Assembly: GCF_029227915.1 (NCBI RefSeq)
Contig: NC_079883.1
Coordinates: 20,956,001-21,020,000 of the forward strand
Source of the DNA: Hydractinia symbiolongicarpus
Taxonomy: Eukaryota; Cnidaria; Hydrozoa; Anthoathecata; Hydractiniidae
Direction of reading: 5' to 3'
Length of the DNA stretch: 64,000 bases
The notes below the pieces were generated by a model. That model was not told the origin of the DNA and made no database searches. It saw only the letters and a program-made list of their open reading frames with translations. Positions 51,261 through 61,867 of the stretch are shown here, one piece after another. Numbering within the stretch: the stretch's first letter is position 1; every line of letters starts with the position of its first letter. The position numbers and the translations under genes are program-made.

Positions 51261-53479
51261 AATTTTCTATTCTTTTCTTTTTTTAAAAAGCATAAATATA
51301 AACACCATAAAGTCAGTTAAACAGATGATTGAGTTTCAGGTAGTACTGGGCTTATGTCCTCAAGATCTACCAAAAGTGGTGACAAAAGAAATATTCTGTC
51401 TAGACATTAAGGAAGTATACCATTAGAAACCCTCATTATCAGGGTGTACTCCAGAAGTTAAAACTAGGAGCCTTTAAATCCCACAGGGCAATTTTATCAA
51501 TGTGGTTGGAGGTATTAGCAAATTCTTATTCATTTAAAATTTGCTATGAAATGGGTTTAGGTCACATGTTTTGGGGTGTATAGTTCACTTTCTAATAAAT
51601 TGCAAATTTTAAAATAAATTTCAAAATTTGGAACTGCCATCCTGTCACAATTTGTTATTCTTGAAAAAAGCAGTGGCAGCGATAAATTTAAAGGAAAAAT
51701 ACTCTGTCTAGACGTCATCAAAAATAATATTATGACACTATTGGAAATTGTTTATTTTAGTTTATAAAATACGAATAAGATTGAATTACTGCATATCACA
51801 GATTCCTGGGCAATACTTTAAGGCTCGGTTATGGCCATTTTGACACTCTTTAAATATACATATTATATACTTACAAAATAGAATTGCTTTACAAATACAA
51901 ATATGACTATATTATAATACGCAGGGCACAGCTGCTTTCAGAAGCAAGAATCCAGGAACACTCTTCTCCAAAAAGCCCTTATATACGCAACATTTGCCAG
52001 CTTAACGGAACACTATGTATGTGTTACCTTATACTGCTTATCATGAGATTAAACAAAGACTCCAGTGCAGATATGGCAATTCCTGCTAGTCAACTTTATG
52101 ATTTTGCCTAAGCATCATTGGGGTAGATCACAGATGAGAAAATTTTTATGCCGTGGGGTTATGAAACTTTTACTCTATTGTTATCCTTGTAATATAAAAT
52201 ACATTAAATACCAAACAAACCTATTATGAAAGGCAGGACAGGAAGGAGAATTTTTTATTAAAAATTTTTTATCCCCATATGTGCACCACAGATTCTCTTT
52301 TGTAATTCGCTTCTTCATCAAGTTATCCTAAAATGTCCCATCTGTTTCTTGAGCAACAGAAAAAAAGGTATATGGTGGTGTTTTAAGCAGCTACTAGCAA
52401 CATCTGAGACAAGTCACTGAATATTGCAACCATTTTAATCTTAAAATAGACTTTAGAAATACTTCCACTGAATCTCAAATTAGATTTAAAAAAGAAAGAG
52501 AAAAGATAGGACTTTGGTTCATTACAATATTTCCCGCCATCTTTTCCCGCGACTTGTTTTCGTTTTTTGTTTTTGTTTTCTTCAACGGTAGACGAAGAGA
52601 CAACCTCAATCTCAGTCTCCCCAACATTTCGTTATCATCATTATGAATAAGAATAGTAGAGTTTTGACTCTCCAACTATTACTAGCCATAGTTACCACTA
52701 ATGCGCCCCGAATTACTAATAACGATTTCAAACATTCAAATTTAGAACGGGATTTAAAATTAAAATGGAAAATGGTGGACGTTTGAAATCTATAAAAACT
52801 GCAGTGTTAGAACTTATTATTTTCGTTATTTTCACATTTGGCTAAGGCTCTATCTATAAAGTTAGATCTTGATTAAATATATGTACACTTTAAACGCCTC
52901 TAGCCTTCTTGTTGTGTAATTTCACGTAATCATTGCTTTTGATTTTTGGTTAAAATTCGTTCAAAAGACTTACGCATACATTTATGACTTATCCAAACTC
53001 CAAAAATTCTTGTGCTGTAATAACAAATTGTGTCTGAAAGCTATTCTGCTGAAACATTTTCCGCCAAATATGACGAATATGATAGAAATGCAGTACGGAA
53101 TTGCATAGAGGCTTGTGAATAAGCTTATTGCCCAGGGGAAAATTTTTAAATAAGAAGCCCTGCGACTTGAAGATTTCCGTCATTAGCCTAAAAGATTCTG
53201 AAATTTGAAGTAGACTTTAAAACGGAGAACAATGGGGTATATAAACACATCATAAGTATCCTAATTCTCAATTATTATTGCGTAAAATACAACTTGATAA
53301 ATAAAAAATAATTTTTTTTTTACATATATATAGTATATATTCTAAAACAATAGTTAAAACTTTAACTGGATTTTTTTATAACTGATCTCGAAAATTCCAG
53401 GATGCAGGATTGCTATGTATGAACTTCACGATTCGAATATATATAATAACTTCTGAACAATTTCAATTTCAATGAATTA

Positions 53480-53571
53480 TTACTCTGTTAAGTTACCAAT
53501 AAAATCCTTAAAAATTTCTCTCGTTGAAGATTTTTCGAAACTGCTGATGGTGCATGGTTTCATAACATGAT
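53480..53571 (-). CDS. Possible small terminal exon
   Basis: After a good acceptor (CTTTTTCAG) a frame reads HVMKPCTISSFEKS and onward to a TAA, 30 codons in total, entering in phase 1. That phase fits the donor at 59934 of the candidate exon 59935-60290, across a 6.4-kb intron. No family was recognised. It could equally be chance. Confidence 0.2.
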
Positions 53572-55375
53572 CTGAAAAAGAAAGTATATTTAAAATTGAG
53601 AAAGAAGAATACAATTTTACCAGAACTGAATTAATACTAGGTTGTTTAATTATTGTCTACTTATCTGATTTAAAGTTAGAATTTATTAAAAAGATACAAA
53701 TCAATGCCATGTGATACACAAAAGGTATACTATATATTTAAATATATATATATAAATTTAGTCAAGCTGGCTTTGATATCATTGTTAAACAAGTATAATA
53801 TTAAGCAGGCGATACAAGATTTTCAAACCTGTGGACAATACAGGACTTATTTTGTTGAAATTGATTTATTGAATTTTACAAATTTGATTGTTTATTATCG
53901 AGGAAATTGATTGGTCATTGTTTTCGAATTGAATTGAACAAGTTGATACAAAAAAGGGTAGACACTCAATTAATAAATTTGTCAGATTTGATAAATCAAC
54001 AACATCATTTATAATTTCAAGAAAAAACATAAAAAAGGGAAGAAAACAAAGAAACCTGTAACATACTGTGGGTAGCGTCTAGTTGTACTGCAAGGGCTAA
54101 CTATGTTATGTTAATGGTTAATTTATCAGTTCAACTTGACTGTTCCGTGCAATGAACAACAATATTTTTTCATGATTCAACAAATATCTTTTTATATATA
54201 TTCTTGCGGTCTGATTCGTGTCAACCAATCACGGGCAGCCATTATGAAATGGGGTACAAATGCCGTAATTAATGTTTTTGTGGTGAAATCTTCATAAATA
54301 CAATACTGGATTTTTCAAGGAATTATTTTTTTTTTTATAGTCAAATCTTTAATATGTTTTAGATACTGCTTAATTTTTGCCATTTTGCGACATTTTAACG
54401 ACGTTTTACTTGTAAATTCTGTTTAAGTAAGGTTGCTACTTTGAAGGTTTGACCGTGAAAAGTCCACTTTGTTCTCCATCGGATAGCAACGAGGGAGAAC
54501 ATTCTGACCGCAAGAATATACATGATAGCAGCCTCACAAAGGTTCCTTTAGAAGTTATTTTACTCACCCAAAACGCCTATACTTTATACGGTGTATGTGG
54601 CTTATCAGCACCCTCGTTGATAAAATTACACAGGGCAGGATAAAAGTTTTTTGTTGCTTCTGAAAAAAGGGACTCTAATGAAAGCACTATTTTGTGCAGT
54701 TCTAGCTTGATAGCTGTAGTACAAGTGAGAGTAGTTTTACGACTATTAACTTATAAAATGCAAGAATTTAAAAATAAGTATTTAGCTCCCTAGCTACATC
54801 ATTAAAGCTATTACGACAAGCCAGACCATCGGGAAGGGAAGACCAACAAAATGCAAGCAGTTTTAGTCATGGCCATACACGGAATGTTCTGTTCTTGATT
54901 GACTTTAAATTGTGATGCATTTATAAATTGCGGCCTTTGGATCAACGCCATAAACCGTTCTGAGTTTAATTTCATATAAAATATAAGTAATCCTTCTACT
55001 TACTGTTAAGAAGTTTCGAAACAACTTGGACAAAGAAAAACAAACCTTTTCTTGAAGATAAATTCACGTGGGCTGCAGTGACATTTAAGCATATTAAACG
55101 AGACAATATTACAAAGCTTTAAATTAACATAACAAAAGAATCTCGATTAATATTTTTTATGGCAGTCAAATCTTCAGAGACAACAAAGAAACCGAGACAA
55201 GATAAGTTTTGCTCGATCAGTGTTATTTTTGTCTTGATGGTACCAAACACACAGGTTGTGTTATATCAAACCTAGGTTGGATGTTCGAGCCGAAGTTCCC
55301 CCGCGAAGTTGAGAGTAAGAAAAAAACTTCTCCCATACATAAAACAAACACTATATACCCGCGGTCCACTAAATG

Positions 55376-55397
55376 TGCGCCCCTTCGGCGGGGCGCA
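55376..55397. repeat. GC-rich hairpin in AT-rich DNA
   Basis: TGCGCCCC and GGGGCGCA form an 8-bp stem around TTCGGC, far richer in GC than its surroundings. Confidence 0.5.
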
Positions 55398-55448
55398 ATT
55401 AAGGCAGGTTTCTACTTAAACACAACCTTTTGTCTATTCTACCAATTC

Positions 55449-55481
55449 CGTTTGCCTTAAGTTAGTCACTTAAGGCAAACG
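55449..55481. repeat. Perfect 14-bp inverted repeat
   Basis: CGTTTGCCTTAAGT at 55449-55462 pairs exactly with 55468-55481, with a 5-base centre. Confidence 0.75.
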
Positions 55482-55594
55482 TAACGAAATTGTTTTTTTC
55501 GTTCTGCTTTGCATCAACCTCGTTCCCAGGGCATTTTGCATTTTTGATTGTTAGTTGACATTACATAACGACACAACAAAAACTAGAATAATGA

Positions 55595-55948
55595 TTTAAC
55601 ATTTCAATTTTTACGGATAATAGCCAACTCGTTCGTTATGAAGATGATGTCGTCATCCCACAAAGACAGTATAACTTTTGCAACCATATAATTGCCGAAC
55701 GCACTAAACCAAACGATATTTTGCTTACCAGTCAAGCCACTACTATTCCCTTTGTTTCATCTCCTTTTTCTGCGATCATGTCGGCTAGTCTGGATCCAAA
55801 AACACTTGTATCGACACATATCACCGTTGATGCTGAATATCAATGGTGTAAACGTCCCGTGATTGACATCTATGATGCGTCTGTTGTAAGCCCATTTTTC
55901 TCTTTTTCTTTTGAAGCAAATAAGGATGACATTGTTTGGCGTCGATGA
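55595..55948 (+). CDS. Unidentified open frame, possible mobile-element relic
   Basis: 117 codons are open on the plus strand with balanced amino-acid composition (for example YEDDVVIPQRQYNF and WCKRPVIDIYDA). The first ATG is internal and no splice context is obvious. I do not recognise the family. It neighbours a retroelement-like fragment on the other strand, so a decayed mobile element is the likeliest source. Confidence 0.3.
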   Translation, partial: FNISIFTDNSQLVRYEDDVVIPQRQYNFCNHIIAERTKPNDILLTSQATTIPFVSSPFSAIMSASLDPKTLVSTHITVDAEYQWCKRPVIDIYDASVVSPFFSFSFEANKDDIVWRR

Positions 55949-56110
55949 CTTAGGGTAGCCTTACATCTAAGAATGCTCGTTGTCCTCCTTCCCAAAAACT
56001 TTAATCACTTAAATCTGCTCTAGCTTGCTCTGCGCCTGTAACTACTGGACGTTGAAAATCATTTGATTCAGTAATCAGGGGAATTAGGCGAGGTTTGCAT
56101 CGTATATCTC
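55940..56110 (-). pseudogene. Degenerate retroelement-like C-terminal fragment
   Basis: The minus strand reads KPRLIPL, then ARADLSD, a stop, then FWEGGQRAFLDVR. This pattern resembles a domain that follows reverse transcriptase in some animal retroelement proteins. It is short and interrupted. Recognition is from memory of the motif only, so family assignment is uncertain. Confidence 0.35.
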
Positions 56111-57091
56111 TGAATACCTACTGCAATAAGGGAGGAATATTTACAAAACCACCAACATCACATGACTATGCATGCTTAATCGAATTTTGTTTGCCACCAT
56201 GTACAAATGAGTGAAACTTTTTAAATGATCCATCAATAACGTAGATAAATACTGTCGACATATTTATGGTAGAGTTGTTAACCAGCTAAAAAGCACTAGG
56301 TTGACGACATTGCAATTTCATTCAATTTTCCTTCATGTTGTGATAATGGTGTCGTCACATCTTTTAGCTTGTTTAAATAGAATACATTCCTTTCCCTGGA
56401 CACCTTTGACTAAACTTGCTGGCTTGTCGAAGCAGTTGATATGTCATCATAAGTTTTGATGCTTTCTTTCTTTCGTAAGTTCGTCGGTGACAATTTTTGA
56501 AAATTCATATTCCATTTTTTAAACCTAACAACGTTTATCAAATTATAAAACTTCCTATTTTCACCGGAAAGGACTACACTATTCTCTCACATCGTTACAT
56601 ATCCTTCAATTACACAAGGCTCCAGTCAATTTTGTGCAAATTAAATTCTTCTACTGGTTGAAACATGTCTAAAATACCATTGTTCAAAAATAATAATGGA
56701 ATTTATGCCTGTATCCAGATATAGAAGCAGAAGAAGCTGCTTGAGGTTGCACTTTTGCAATTGCTGATAACTTCAGTATTTCGTTCACATGTATTGAACA
56801 AATCTTCTACGTAACTTATCATGTATTTAAACAAACCGACTAAGGCTCCAAAAAACGCTACGCTATAAAGAGGCATATGGAGGTGAGGTTGTTGAAAATC
56901 TGCTATCCACATATTACAACAAATACATGTTTTTGTTTAAACGTTTTTTTTTTTTGAACGTTTAAATTTCAAGTGAGACTGGGTGTGTTTATTTTTTACA
57001 TTTTTTTAACTTTAAATGTTTTTTCGTGTTCTTCAAAAATTGAAAAAACATATGTGTGGTAATATAAGGCAGAAATAATTATTTTATAATA

Positions 57092-58423
57092 CAGTACACT
57101 CCCGCTAACTCGAACCTCTAAGGGACCAAAAAAAATTTCGATAACTCGGACTTCGGCCGATAAGTGAAAATAGTTCGAGTTATTAAAAGTTTTTTTCTTT
57201 TATGTTCTAACAAGAAAAGTATGCAGTCATAGTTATACATCACTGAAAAAAAGTTCTAATGTAGCTCTGTTTCATTGTAGCGGTAACGTCTCTGTCAATT
57301 AAAATTGAGATTGCATTGAGCTTTTGTTGAATATCTTCACCGCATAGAGTGAAGGGCATGTAGTCATGTAGCACTTGCAATGCCTCCTGAATATCACTAA
57401 CTTTTGGGCAAACTGGGTCCAACAGAACATCCTTATCATCATCATCCTCATCACCATCATCTCCATTCCCTGCATTCATCACCTCTTCTATGAACTCTTC
57501 ATCTGATAGTAAAGGTTCTGTACTTCTCACGTTTTGGTCTGCAGAAATGATATCTTCAACTGTTGTATCTGGAGGGTAAAAATCACCAAGTTTTTTAATC
57601 TGATTTTAAAGGTATTTAAAAGGGTCATCGTCATCAGACTGGGCAGATGCCTGCTGATTTTTCGAAATTCCTGCTTTTCAAACAATTAACGACGGTGGAG
57701 GTTTTCACTTTATGCCATGCAAGATGGAGCATTTTCATGGCGTCTAAAATCGAAAAGACGGAAAGACCTTTTCCTTTATCAATAGCTCAGCGAGCCTTTG
57801 CAATACTAAAGACTTATAATAAGCTTTCAAAGAGCGTATAACTGCCTGATCCATGTATAAAGAGATATGGACACCAGAGTTGGGTGAATACTTGGAAACC
57901 AATGCGAGCCGGAAAATCCTGTTGATAAGTACGCAGTTCGTTTAAAAATTAGTAATGGAACTACAGTTGGACATTTAAAAAAAAGGAAAGTCAGGGCGTT
58001 TCGGAAAGACCATATTTTATTTCTTACGAAGTCATTCTCCAGCGAGTTGCACAACTAAAGTAACTGGAAAAAGAATAAACCTTGGCGATGGCGAGGGTTT
58101 ACTAGTTCCGTGCATTTTACAATTTACAGGAGAAAAAGTTTTTGTCAATTTTGGAAGAACAACTTATATTATTGAAAGAAAAGTAGTTACTTTTTACTAA
58201 GATTGTTTTCATTTTTTCTCTGAAGTTCGAGTTTATCGGGGGAATTTCTGTCCAGGTGACAGGAAAAATGGTTCGACTTAACGAATGTTCGAGTTATTGG
58301 GGGTTCGAGTTATCGAGTGATTTTTGCGAGAAAGTATTAGTGAAGGTTCAACGGGAATTCAAAAATAGTTCGAGTTACTGGAAAATCTAGTTATTGGGGG
58401 TTCGAGTTATCGGGAGTGTACTG
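57092..58423 (-). mobile_element. Pogo/Tigger-type DNA transposon relic with decayed transposase
   Basis: Terminal inverted repeats CAGTACACTCCCG...TAACTCGAACC bound a 1332-bp element with TA on both sides (57090-57091, 58424-58425), the Tc1/mariner-pogo target. On the minus strand, transposase pieces are readable in order but in broken frames: MDQAVIRSLKAYY (near 57855-57815), LHLAWHKVKTSTV (near 57730-57690) and an acidic C-tail with an EALQVLHDY block (57530-57240). These are the end of a DDE transposase. The N-terminal DNA-binding part is missing, so it is a non-functional internal deletion. Confidence 0.9.
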
Positions 58424-59934
58424 TAATTGTTCTTATAACTTATTCGGCAAAACATCTGCCTCAAAGTTGTTATCAACTGGGTTCTATAAAAAACGTTAAA
58501 TCCGTGTAAGCAGGAAGGGAAAGATTTACTTACGATCGTGAACTCTGGTAACCTTAAAACTCAGGAATTTTAGTGCGTACATTTTATAGAGTTCTCTAGC
58601 CGCTTAAAAACTCGTTAATTTAGTATAAATTTTTAATGCATTTTCTGCGCATTTCACTATTTTGAGCGCTGGCCAAACTCACTTAGGGTAGGGTATTCCG
58701 TCTAACAAATTCAAATTTACCGTGCTTCTTGTTGTAATACTAGCTACAAAATAAAGCAAATATATTCTGGATTTTTTAAAAAATCGTTTTGGTTTTTACC
58801 TGCGCGTGTACCAAAAAATTTCTAATTTTATTTGTTACCATTAACCTTGTTCACAGGGTAATTCCGCTCATTTTATATCTGCGTCTATAAGAGATATGTG
58901 TCAAGGTGCAATAGTAACACAAATCTATATTTTTTCCACTGCAAACGCTACTTCTGGGACATTTTGGGGATTGGTTACCAATCATAGCAACATGGTATCA
59001 TTTTGAATAAAATATCACTAAAAAAAAAATAGTATTAAGTAAGCCCTGCTTAATCGAGGATTTACTGTAAAAAAATATGCTTTACTTTTAAAATTTTGAA
59101 GTATTCCCCTCAAAACTCATTGAGACATCTATAGTAAATTCACCGATGGCTATTGTTACAGTTATTTTGAAAAGAAAATAATTAAAGCCGAAAATGTGAA
59201 ATCCATCTGTAGCATCTTTTGGCAAAATGAAGCAAAAAAATTATTTGTACACGAAACTCATATTTGTCTTTAAAAACTGAGAAAATGTGTTTTTATTTGC
59301 TAACTATGGTTAGTTCATTGCGCAAAAACAAATATGCCTTGACTAAATAGAGCTAAAAAAGTCTTTTCAGAAAAATCCACTTATCTTACTTCTTAAAATT
59401 AAACACAATAAACTATTATTACAACTCTCATGCGTCTGACCAACAAAATGCAGAAATCAGGCCCGGAGCAATGAAAAACAAAGTTAGTGTTTTAGAAAAA
59501 TGTACAACATAACGCATCCTGCTAAAGTTTGTCTTAAGATAAAAAAAACCAATGTCATTACGATCTTACAGTCATATAGAAAGAATCCCTTTGGGACTAG
59601 GCTGTACCATAACATACACCAAAGGGTGAACTAGTGACAACGTTAAGTCATATAAAGTCTGAAATTTTTTTTACCATAGTCCTTTTCGAGAAGAGCATGT
59701 CATGTAATTACGTCATCAAATTAACGGTGAAAATATGTTTACTCGTTATTGTCGGTTGATACAAAGGAACTTTTTTCCGTGACAGGCTACAAAATCACGA
59801 ACTTGTAGTTTAAATCATATTCCCCCCTGAAAAATGTAAATGACAATACACTACAAATTCACCACCCTTTTGATGGATCTTGTCTGTGTAATCTATTAAT
59901 GAAATAAAGCCGCGAAGCTGATCAACCTAATTAC
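58424..59934. other. Gene-free stretch right of the Tigger relic
   Basis: No gene seen. A lone AACCTTGTTCACAGGG near 58850 resembles the foldback-family terminus. Confidence 0.55.
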
Positions 59935-60290
59935 CAGGACATTTATTATTTTTGTCGTGTGAAAGATGTCCAGAAAAAAAAAATTGGTTTGGATCGATTT
60001 TGATGTTTGTAGGATAATACCGTGATAAGTTTAGGATAAAACTTTGTTGGTTCCGGCTGTTAAAAACTTCCATGACATTTTCGCATGTACGGGAAGTCTT
60101 AACATTGTTGACGTTCTTGTCTCCACCGACATTGAGTACAAAACCACGCCTACAAAGGTAATGAACTAAATATAGAACGGTAACCAGTGTAACGAAGATA
60201 GAACAAAAACATGGACGTTGCAAAAGAAGCCCTACACAAATATTTACTGGACAGTTACAAATGTAATATTCTCGCGTACCTAATTAACTA
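59935..60290 (-). CDS. Candidate exon with hydrophobic segment, no ATG
   Basis: The frame is open from about 60290 to a good donor (CCTG|GTAATT, boundary 59935). It encodes a hydrophobic stretch (SIFVTLVTVLYLVHYL) followed by hydrophilic sequence with spaced Cys (SRTCENVMEVF, NNKCP). It could be a signal anchor or membrane segment of a secreted or Golgi protein. No in-frame ATG exists, so an upstream exon would be needed; an acceptor TTTGTAG near 60157 is an alternative start. Family unknown. Confidence 0.3.
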
Positions 60291-60321
60291 ACATCATAAA
60301 CGCAAAATATAGTTACGTAAA

Positions 60322-60396
60322 CCTTGATCCCAGGACTTTTTGTCTTTTTGATTAATTTACGAGTAAAGAGATCCTTGAGACGGGGATGTAGATAAT
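60322..60396. repeat. Degenerate foldback-family copy
   Basis: AACCTTGATCCCAGGAC faces GAGACGGGGATGTAG across about 75 bp, resembling the ends of 36669-36768. Confidence 0.4.
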
Positions 60397-61093
60397 CGTG
60401 ACACTTGGACGGTCTCTCATTTAGATGTTGTCACATTTTAAATACGTCACCATGCTTTGGATAATAACCCGACTCCGTGTTAATTATTATTTATCGCTTA
60501 ATTGGAAATCATTTCGTTTCCGAGACATTTTGAATTTTTCCACGAATATAAAAAGTGATAGGACTGATGATTTGAGTTAAAGCACGCTACGAAATAGTTT
60601 CCAAATTGTAGAGGTTTAAGATATAAAAAACAACAGCAGAATAAAAACTATACAATTATTTTTTCAGCGTTTTCTTTCTTGTAGGTTTAATCAGCTTGGC
60701 TAGCTTTCTTTTGGTGCCCTCTAGGAGTATTCCTTTTTTCTTAGTGCCCATTGAGAAAGTTATTATATTTGTTTGAAATCTAATGAAATGTGCAGGGTAC
60801 AATAAAAAATGTTTTCCAGTGCACAAAATAAGATAAATAAATAATTAAAAAATAATAAAGTAATAAATCCATCCGTGAGCCTGCGTAAGATAATTTGGTC
60901 CATCCTATATATTTCGCAATCGCACAAGTGAAAGCATTGTACAACAAGCTTTTTTTTTCTAACCCGTATATGCAGTGGTGCTCTGTATTTTCTGCGAACT
61001 TGGTGTCAAAGCAAAACCTCTTTTTTAATATTTAAGCTTCAAAAGAAAATATGGTATATTAAATATACATATGGACATATTTTTACAAGCAGT

Positions 61094-61106
61094 CAATAAA
61101 TAAATT
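61094..61106 (-). promoter_or_regulatory. AU-rich element in orphan gene 3' region
   Basis: The minus strand reads AATTTATTTATTG, containing the nonamer TTATTTATT, about 25 nt after the stop codon of the 61128-61685 gene. Such elements mark short-lived mRNAs, but the region is AT-rich and chance is possible. Confidence 0.35.
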
Positions 61107-61127
61107 ACTATTTATGATGTAATGAGT

Positions 61128-61685
61128 TTATATCCATCTCAATTGTGAGTTGGGAGAATCGTCACGAGCGTCAGTTATAATGCCACTGTACGCATCAATG
61201 ACTTCATCAAACAGGCTTTGTAACTCAAAGCACTCCTCAGAAGTGTCGTTGCACAGTTCAAAATTATAGCCATCATATGAACTTTCCTCACGCTCACGTT
61301 TTACTCCCGCTTTGAGACTTGTAGTCATCCTTAAGGTCGGTGTATAACTCGCGTCTTGTTTACTATATGCGCAGCCTTTACATAACGTACTCGTAATTTC
61401 CTTCCTTACCAGTGTGTCTAAGGAAGGTAGGGCAGATGATGGTGCTGAGTTATCTACAGCTCCTTCTTCTGCGTGTTCCTTCATAACTTCTGTTCTTTCG
61501 TACGATGGCAGATTTATGATGTCATTTGTACTCTTCAAGAAATTAAAGAGTTTAGTTGTAATTGTTTTAGAGGTAGTGTACTGGTGTTCGTTATTTCGAA
61601 TAACAAAAGTATCCGCATGCATCCAGGTGTGATTTAAAAGAATTAAAAATAAATATTGTTGTCCAACATTCTTCATCTTGTACAT
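61128..61685 (-). CDS. Single-exon orphan protein, 185 residues
   Basis: A continuous frame runs from ATG (61685) to stop, far longer than expected by chance at this AT content. The N-terminus has a short hydrophobic stretch (QYLFLILLNHTWMHA) that could be a weak signal peptide; a second ATG falls in it (MHADTF), so a shorter cytosolic form is possible. The middle has Ser/Thr-rich sequence and a Cys pair (CKGC). The C-terminal third is acidic with ELCNDTSEECFEL. No domain was recognised. Upstream lie a TATA box, a CRE and an E-box at sensible spacing, and downstream an AU-rich element, which supports a real, possibly stimulus-responsive gene. Confidence 0.6.
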   Translation of the reverse strand: MYKMKNVGQQYLFLILLNHTWMHADTFVIRNNEHQYTTSKTITTKLFNFLKSTNDIINLPSYERTEVMKEHAEEGAVDNSAPSSALPSLDTLVRKEITSTLCKGCAYSKQDASYTPTLRMTTSLKAGVKREREESSYDGYNFELCNDTSEECFELQSLFDEVIDAYSGIITDARDDSPNSQLRWI

Positions 61686-61769
61686 ATTATCAACCCAATT
61701 TTTTTTTAGTTTCTTATTAGTTCTGTAGTTGATATCTTTGATTTCCTTTTTTAATTATTTTTACATCCC

Positions 61770-61867
61770 TTTTATATCTGTCCACAACTCAATGACAACC
61801 CCCTGATTTTTAAACAGTTTTCCTTAGTGACGTCAATATTTTTAAAAACAATACATCCTATCACGTG
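61770..61867 (-). promoter_or_regulatory. TATA + CRE + E-box promoter of the orphan gene
   Basis: On the minus strand TATAAAAG lies at 61777-61770, 85 bp upstream of the ATG. A full CRE palindrome TGACGTCA is at 61828-61835, about 50 bp further upstream. CACGTG follows at 61862-61867. The spacing implies a start site near 61740 and a leader of about 55 nt. Confidence 0.6.

Larger units (their letters stand above)
51261..57091. other. Gene-poor region upstream of the kelch gene
   Basis: No confident gene. It holds a possible terminal exon (53480-53571), a GC-rich hairpin (55376-55397), a 14-bp perfect inverted repeat (55449-55481), a family terminus AACCTCGTTCCCAGGG (near 55508), an unidentified open frame (55595-55948) and a degenerate retroelement-like fragment (55940-56110). 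The minus frame 56912-56703 (69 codons with ATG and a hydrophobic stretch) has no clear splice sites and is left uncalled. Confidence 0.5.

Noticed and set aside
52989-53183. 64-codon minus-strand frame
   Set aside because: Short, no recognised domain and no supporting splice context.
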